From Clostridia bacterium (GTDB taxonomy: Bacteria; Bacillota; Clostridia; UBA1381): 6,337 nucleotides of DNA. Both the position numbers and the translations under genes were made by a program. Below are positions 4,628-6,337 of the stretch, in pieces. The first letter of the stretch is position 1. The number at the start of each line of letters is the position of its first letter. Below the pieces are notes generated by a model. It ran no database searches, was not told where the DNA came from, and worked only from the letters and a program-made list of their open reading frames with translations. The stretch covers positions 1 to 6,337 of the forward strand of contig JAFQNU010000203.1 in assembly GCA_017420825.1 (NCBI GenBank), written 5' to 3'.

Positions 4628-4695
4628 AAAAACAAAGGCTATACCTCGGAAAAAGGACATAAATATCCCACCGTCAGCACAGCCTGGTTTTATGT
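4628..4695 (-). promoter_or_regulatory. Structured leader upstream of fhs: hairpin with U-rich tail and possible pseudoknot
   Basis: On the minus strand, AGGCTGTGCT (4685-4676) can pair with AGGTATAGCC plus the following U (4646-4636) through about ten pairs, several of them G-U. Inside lies a smaller stem, GGATA with TGTCC. A U-rich tail (UUUGUUUUU, 4636-4628) follows, then the fhs ribosome binding site. ACATAAA (4695-4689) is also perfectly complementary to TTTATGT (4663-4657) inside the main loop, so a pseudoknot or switch between folds is possible. The element may be a terminator, an attenuator or an unrecognised regulatory RNA. Confidence 0.45.
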
Positions 4696-4699
4696 ATTA

Positions 4700-5143
4700 T
4701 CATTTGTTATGGAAATAATTTCTGTCATCTGCAACCTTTTTCAAAAGCATTTCGAGACGTCTTTCAACATCACCTAAAATGTCATCAGCATACTGGTCGC
4801 TGTCGGTTACAAGCTTTGTTGCCTGAGCCTTTGCATCTTCAACAAGCTGAGTAGCATACTCCTGTGCCTGTTTTGTGATTTCATTCTCATCAACCATCTG
4901 AATCATCTTAGCTTCAGCGGTCTTAATCATAGAATCTGCTCTGCTTTCAGCCTCTGTAATAATTCTCTGTCTTTCGCCCTTTACCCATTTAGCTTCCTTT
5001 ACTTCTTCAGGGTATGAAAGACGCATTTCCTGAATGTAATCGAGAATATCGTCCTTATCAAGCATTATCTTTCCTGTTAGCGGAACAGATGGCGCCTTTT
5101 CGATATTTTCTTCCATTAAATCAATGATTTCCATTATATCCAT
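4700..5143 (-). CDS. Coiled-coil protein of unknown function (often annotated 'ATPase' / V-ATPase subunit H-like)
   Basis: This 147-residue soluble protein has a short helical N-terminus (MDIMEIIDLMEENIEKA), the KIMLDKDDILDYIQEMR block, and then a long charged region rich in Ala, Glu and Lys (about 55-140) that looks coiled-coil. I recall this family as a regular neighbour of coaD in clostridia. Its automatic names (ATPase, V-type subunit H) reflect coiled-coil similarity to stalk subunits. No P-loop or enzyme motif is visible, so I give no function. DivIVA-like scaffolding is one speculative possibility. Start choice: ATG at 5143 lies 8 nt after GGGAG. A TTG two codons upstream (5149) is in frame but only 2 nt from that site. 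Confidence 0.75.
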   Translation of the reverse strand: MDIMEIIDLMEENIEKAPSVPLTGKIMLDKDDILDYIQEMRLSYPEEVKEAKWVKGERQRIITEAESRADSMIKTAEAKMIQMVDENEITKQAQEYATQLVEDAKAQATKLVTDSDQYADDILGDVERRLEMLLKKVADDRNYFHNK

Positions 5144-5166
5144 GTTCAAAACTCCCTTATATTTTT

Positions 5167-5640
5167 TTAAAATTTTGTCATAATTTTTTGCGAAATTTCC
5201 GAGGGAACAAAACCCTCCAAGCTACCGTGGTATTTGGCAACTTCCTTCACCATGCTTGAGCTGATATATGAGAACTTAGAGTCAGTCATCATAAAGACCG
5301 TTTCGTATTCAGGATTTAAAGCCTTATTGAGCAGTGCCATCTGAAATTCATACTCAAAATCCGCAACCGTTCTCAATCCCTTAATTATTACCGACGCATT
5401 CTTTTGTTTTGCAAAATCAACTAAAAGTCCGCTGAAAATATCACACGAAACATTTTTAATTGGTTTTGTTACGGTGTCAATCATTTCTTTTCTTTCGTCG
5501 GCTGTAAAAATAGGGCTTTTATTTGCGTTGTTGAGAACTCCGACAACCACATGGTCATAGAGCCTTGATGCTCTGTGGATAATGTCAAGATGTCCGTTGG
5601 TTATCGGGTCAAAGCTACCCGGATATACCGCAATTCTCAC
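5167..5640 (-). CDS. coaD: Phosphopantetheine adenylyltransferase
   Basis: CoaD transfers AMP from ATP to 4'-phosphopantetheine, giving dephospho-CoA, the penultimate step of CoA synthesis in the cytosol. The 157-residue product has the nucleotidyltransferase signature GSFDPITNGHLDII (8-21, with the HxGH-type TNGH at 14-17), IKGLRTVADFEYE (86-98) and the ISSSMVKE ATP-binding segment (126-133). Length is typical. The start is GTG, overlapping the rsmD stop by 4 nt (GTGA). AGAGGTGAT lies just upstream inside rsmD, implying translational coupling. The rsmD-coaD pair is common in Firmicutes. Confidence 0.96.
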   Translation of the reverse strand: MRIAVYPGSFDPITNGHLDIIHRASRLYDHVVVGVLNNANKSPIFTADERKEMIDTVTKPIKNVSCDIFSGLLVDFAKQKNASVIIKGLRTVADFEYEFQMALLNKALNPEYETVFMMTDSKFSYISSSMVKEVAKYHGSLEGFVPSEISQKIMTKF

Positions 5641-6185
5641 AGTCTATCACCTCTTTGGTAAATTGTAACATAGCTTCTGCCATACCTTCTCTGCTTTAAA
5701 ACCTCAAGCCCTTCAAATTCACCATGCTCATCGGGAAAATCACTTTCAAGAACAATTATTCCCTCATCATGAAGTATCTGATTTTTAACTATCAGTTCTA
5801 TTATTGGAGAAATAAACCCCTTATTATATGGAGGGTCAAGAAAAATAATATCAAACTTTTTTTTACAAATTTTTAAAAACTGTATTGCATCAATATTATT
5901 TATATTGACTAAATCCTCAAAATGGAGTTGTTTTGTGTTTTGAGAAATGAGTGAAATTGAACGTTTATCATTGTCGCATATTACAGAGCTTTTTGCTCCT
6001 CTGCTTAATGCCTCAAAGCTCAATGCACCGCTGCCGCCGAACAAATCAAGAACCTTTGCATCATATACAAAGTCACAAATAAGATTAAACATTGACTCTC
6101 TGACTCTGTCTGTCGTCGGACGGATATCGTAACCGTCAAACTCTAAAAGTTTTTGTCCCCGTCTTGTTCCGGAAATAATCCTCAA
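5637..6185 (-). CDS. rsmD: 16S rRNA (guanine(966)-N(2))-methyltransferase RsmD
   Basis: RsmD methylates G966 of 16S rRNA on 30S particles using S-adenosylmethionine. Numbering from the chosen start, the 182-residue protein begins MRIISGTRRGQKL, the usual family N-terminus. It then shows RPTTDRVRESMFN (22-34), the SAM-binding VLDLFGGSGALSFEALSRGA (45-64), and the catalytic DPPY (117-120, within FLDPPYNKGF). I chose TTG at 6185 because it gives that canonical MRIISG start and lies 8 nt after GAAAGGG. The in-frame GTG at 6194 would overlap this ribosome binding site and add three residues. It is the first gene of the operon. Confidence 0.93.
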   Translation of the reverse strand: MRIISGTRRGQKLLEFDGYDIRPTTDRVRESMFNLICDFVYDAKVLDLFGGSGALSFEALSRGAKSSVICDNDKRSISLISQNTKQLHFEDLVNINNIDAIQFLKICKKKFDIIFLDPPYNKGFISPIIELIVKNQILHDEGIIVLESDFPDEHGEFEGLEVLKQRRYGRSYVTIYQRGDRL

Positions 6186-6242
6186 AACTGTCACCCTTTC
6201 AAAAAGGAAAACACTTCTCCTGCTATCTTACATAATACCTAT

Positions 6243-6271
6243 ATTTTAACTTAAAAAACTAAAAAGGTCAA
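6243..6271 (-). promoter_or_regulatory. Promoter of the rsmD-to-rpiB operon
   Basis: On the minus strand, TTGACC (6266-6271), a 17-bp spacer and TAAAAT (6243-6248) form a good sigma-A promoter. The predicted start is near 6236, leaving about 50 nt before rsmD. The 143 bp right of rsmD contain no gene. They are very AT-rich, with long A/T tracts upstream of this promoter that could act as UP-type or bent DNA. Confidence 0.7.
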
Positions 6272-6337
6272 CCTTATTTCGAAAAAAAATTAAAAATTTA
6301 TCAAAAAAAATAATAAATATTATATCATGCAAAAAAA

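Noticed and set aside
4628..4695. ZTP (pfl) riboswitch upstream of fhs
   Set aside because: The gene context is right and a GGUGGGA stretch is present. However, the conserved downstream CCGCCUGGGC-type pseudoknot strand and the upstream CUGGC element are missing, so I do not call this class.
5144..5149. TTG at 5149 as start of the coiled-coil gene
   Set aside because: It is only 2 nt from GGGAG, whereas the ATG at 5143 is 8 nt away and yields the usual MDI-type N-terminus.
6186..6194. GTG at 6194 as rsmD start
   Set aside because: It overlaps the GAAAGGG ribosome binding site. The TTG at 6185 gives the canonical MRIISG N-terminus at proper spacing.
6192..6215. Seven-codon GTG-start ORF in the rsmD leader
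   Set aside because: The upstream GGAGAA is too close to the GTG, the ORF overlaps the rsmD ribosome binding site, and there is no attenuator-like structure nearby.
6319..6324. Second minus-strand TATAAT upstream of the rsmD promoter
   Set aside because: Its -35 would fall beyond the window end, and TATAAT matches are expected by chance in such AT-rich sequence.

Overview
This window comes from a low-GC Gram-positive genome, most likely a gut-type clostridium (class Clostridia). The evidence is AT-rich DNA, strong AGGAGG-type ribosome binding sites, sigma-A promoters with 17-bp spacers, and a typical Firmicute gene order (rsmD-coaD-coiled-coil 'ATPase'). I cannot name the species.

Left edge (1-141): the last 34 codons of a gene on the + strand, recognisable as the C-terminus of MutS, followed by a strong intrinsic terminator.

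Accessory island (about 142-1335), between mutS and a housekeeping operon on the other strand. It has two modules. Module A (185-486) looks like a complete type I toxin-antitoxin locus. A 22-residue hydrophobic peptide gene (308-376) has its own promoter, a 5'-terminal hairpin with a GAAA tetraloop, and a near-perfect Shine-Dalgarno sequence locked inside a 9-bp hairpin. A convergent antisense RNA of about 86 nt starts from a near-consensus promoter (458-486, minus) and meets the toxin mRNA at a shared bidirectional terminator (370-403). The 5' regions of the two RNAs are inverted copies of each other. Module B (523-1308) encodes a 173-residue SLOG/DUF1273-type protein. Ahead of it lies a long leader with a promoter, a palindrome over the -10 box, a 30-codon candidate leader peptide inside a nested hairpin, and a terminator with a mutually exclusive antiterminator. 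That layout suggests conditional expression by attenuation. Both modules are predicted only from sequence.

Housekeeping operon (6271 down to 1312, minus strand). From a promoter at 6243-6271 the order is rsmD (16S rRNA m2G966 methylase), coaD (CoA synthesis), a coiled-coil protein of unknown role, fhs (formate-tetrahydrofolate ligase), tsaE and tsaB (t6A tRNA modification) and rpiB (ribose/allose-phosphate isomerase). Three of the junctions are very tight: 4-nt overlaps at rsmD/coaD and tsaB/rpiB, and a 4-nt gap at tsaE/tsaB. The only sizeable gap inside the operon is the leader in front of fhs, which holds a hairpin with a U-rich tail and a possible pseudoknot. The operon and the SLOG gene converge on a shared hairpin at 1312-1335. 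No tRNA, rRNA, CRISPR array, transposase or integrase is visible.
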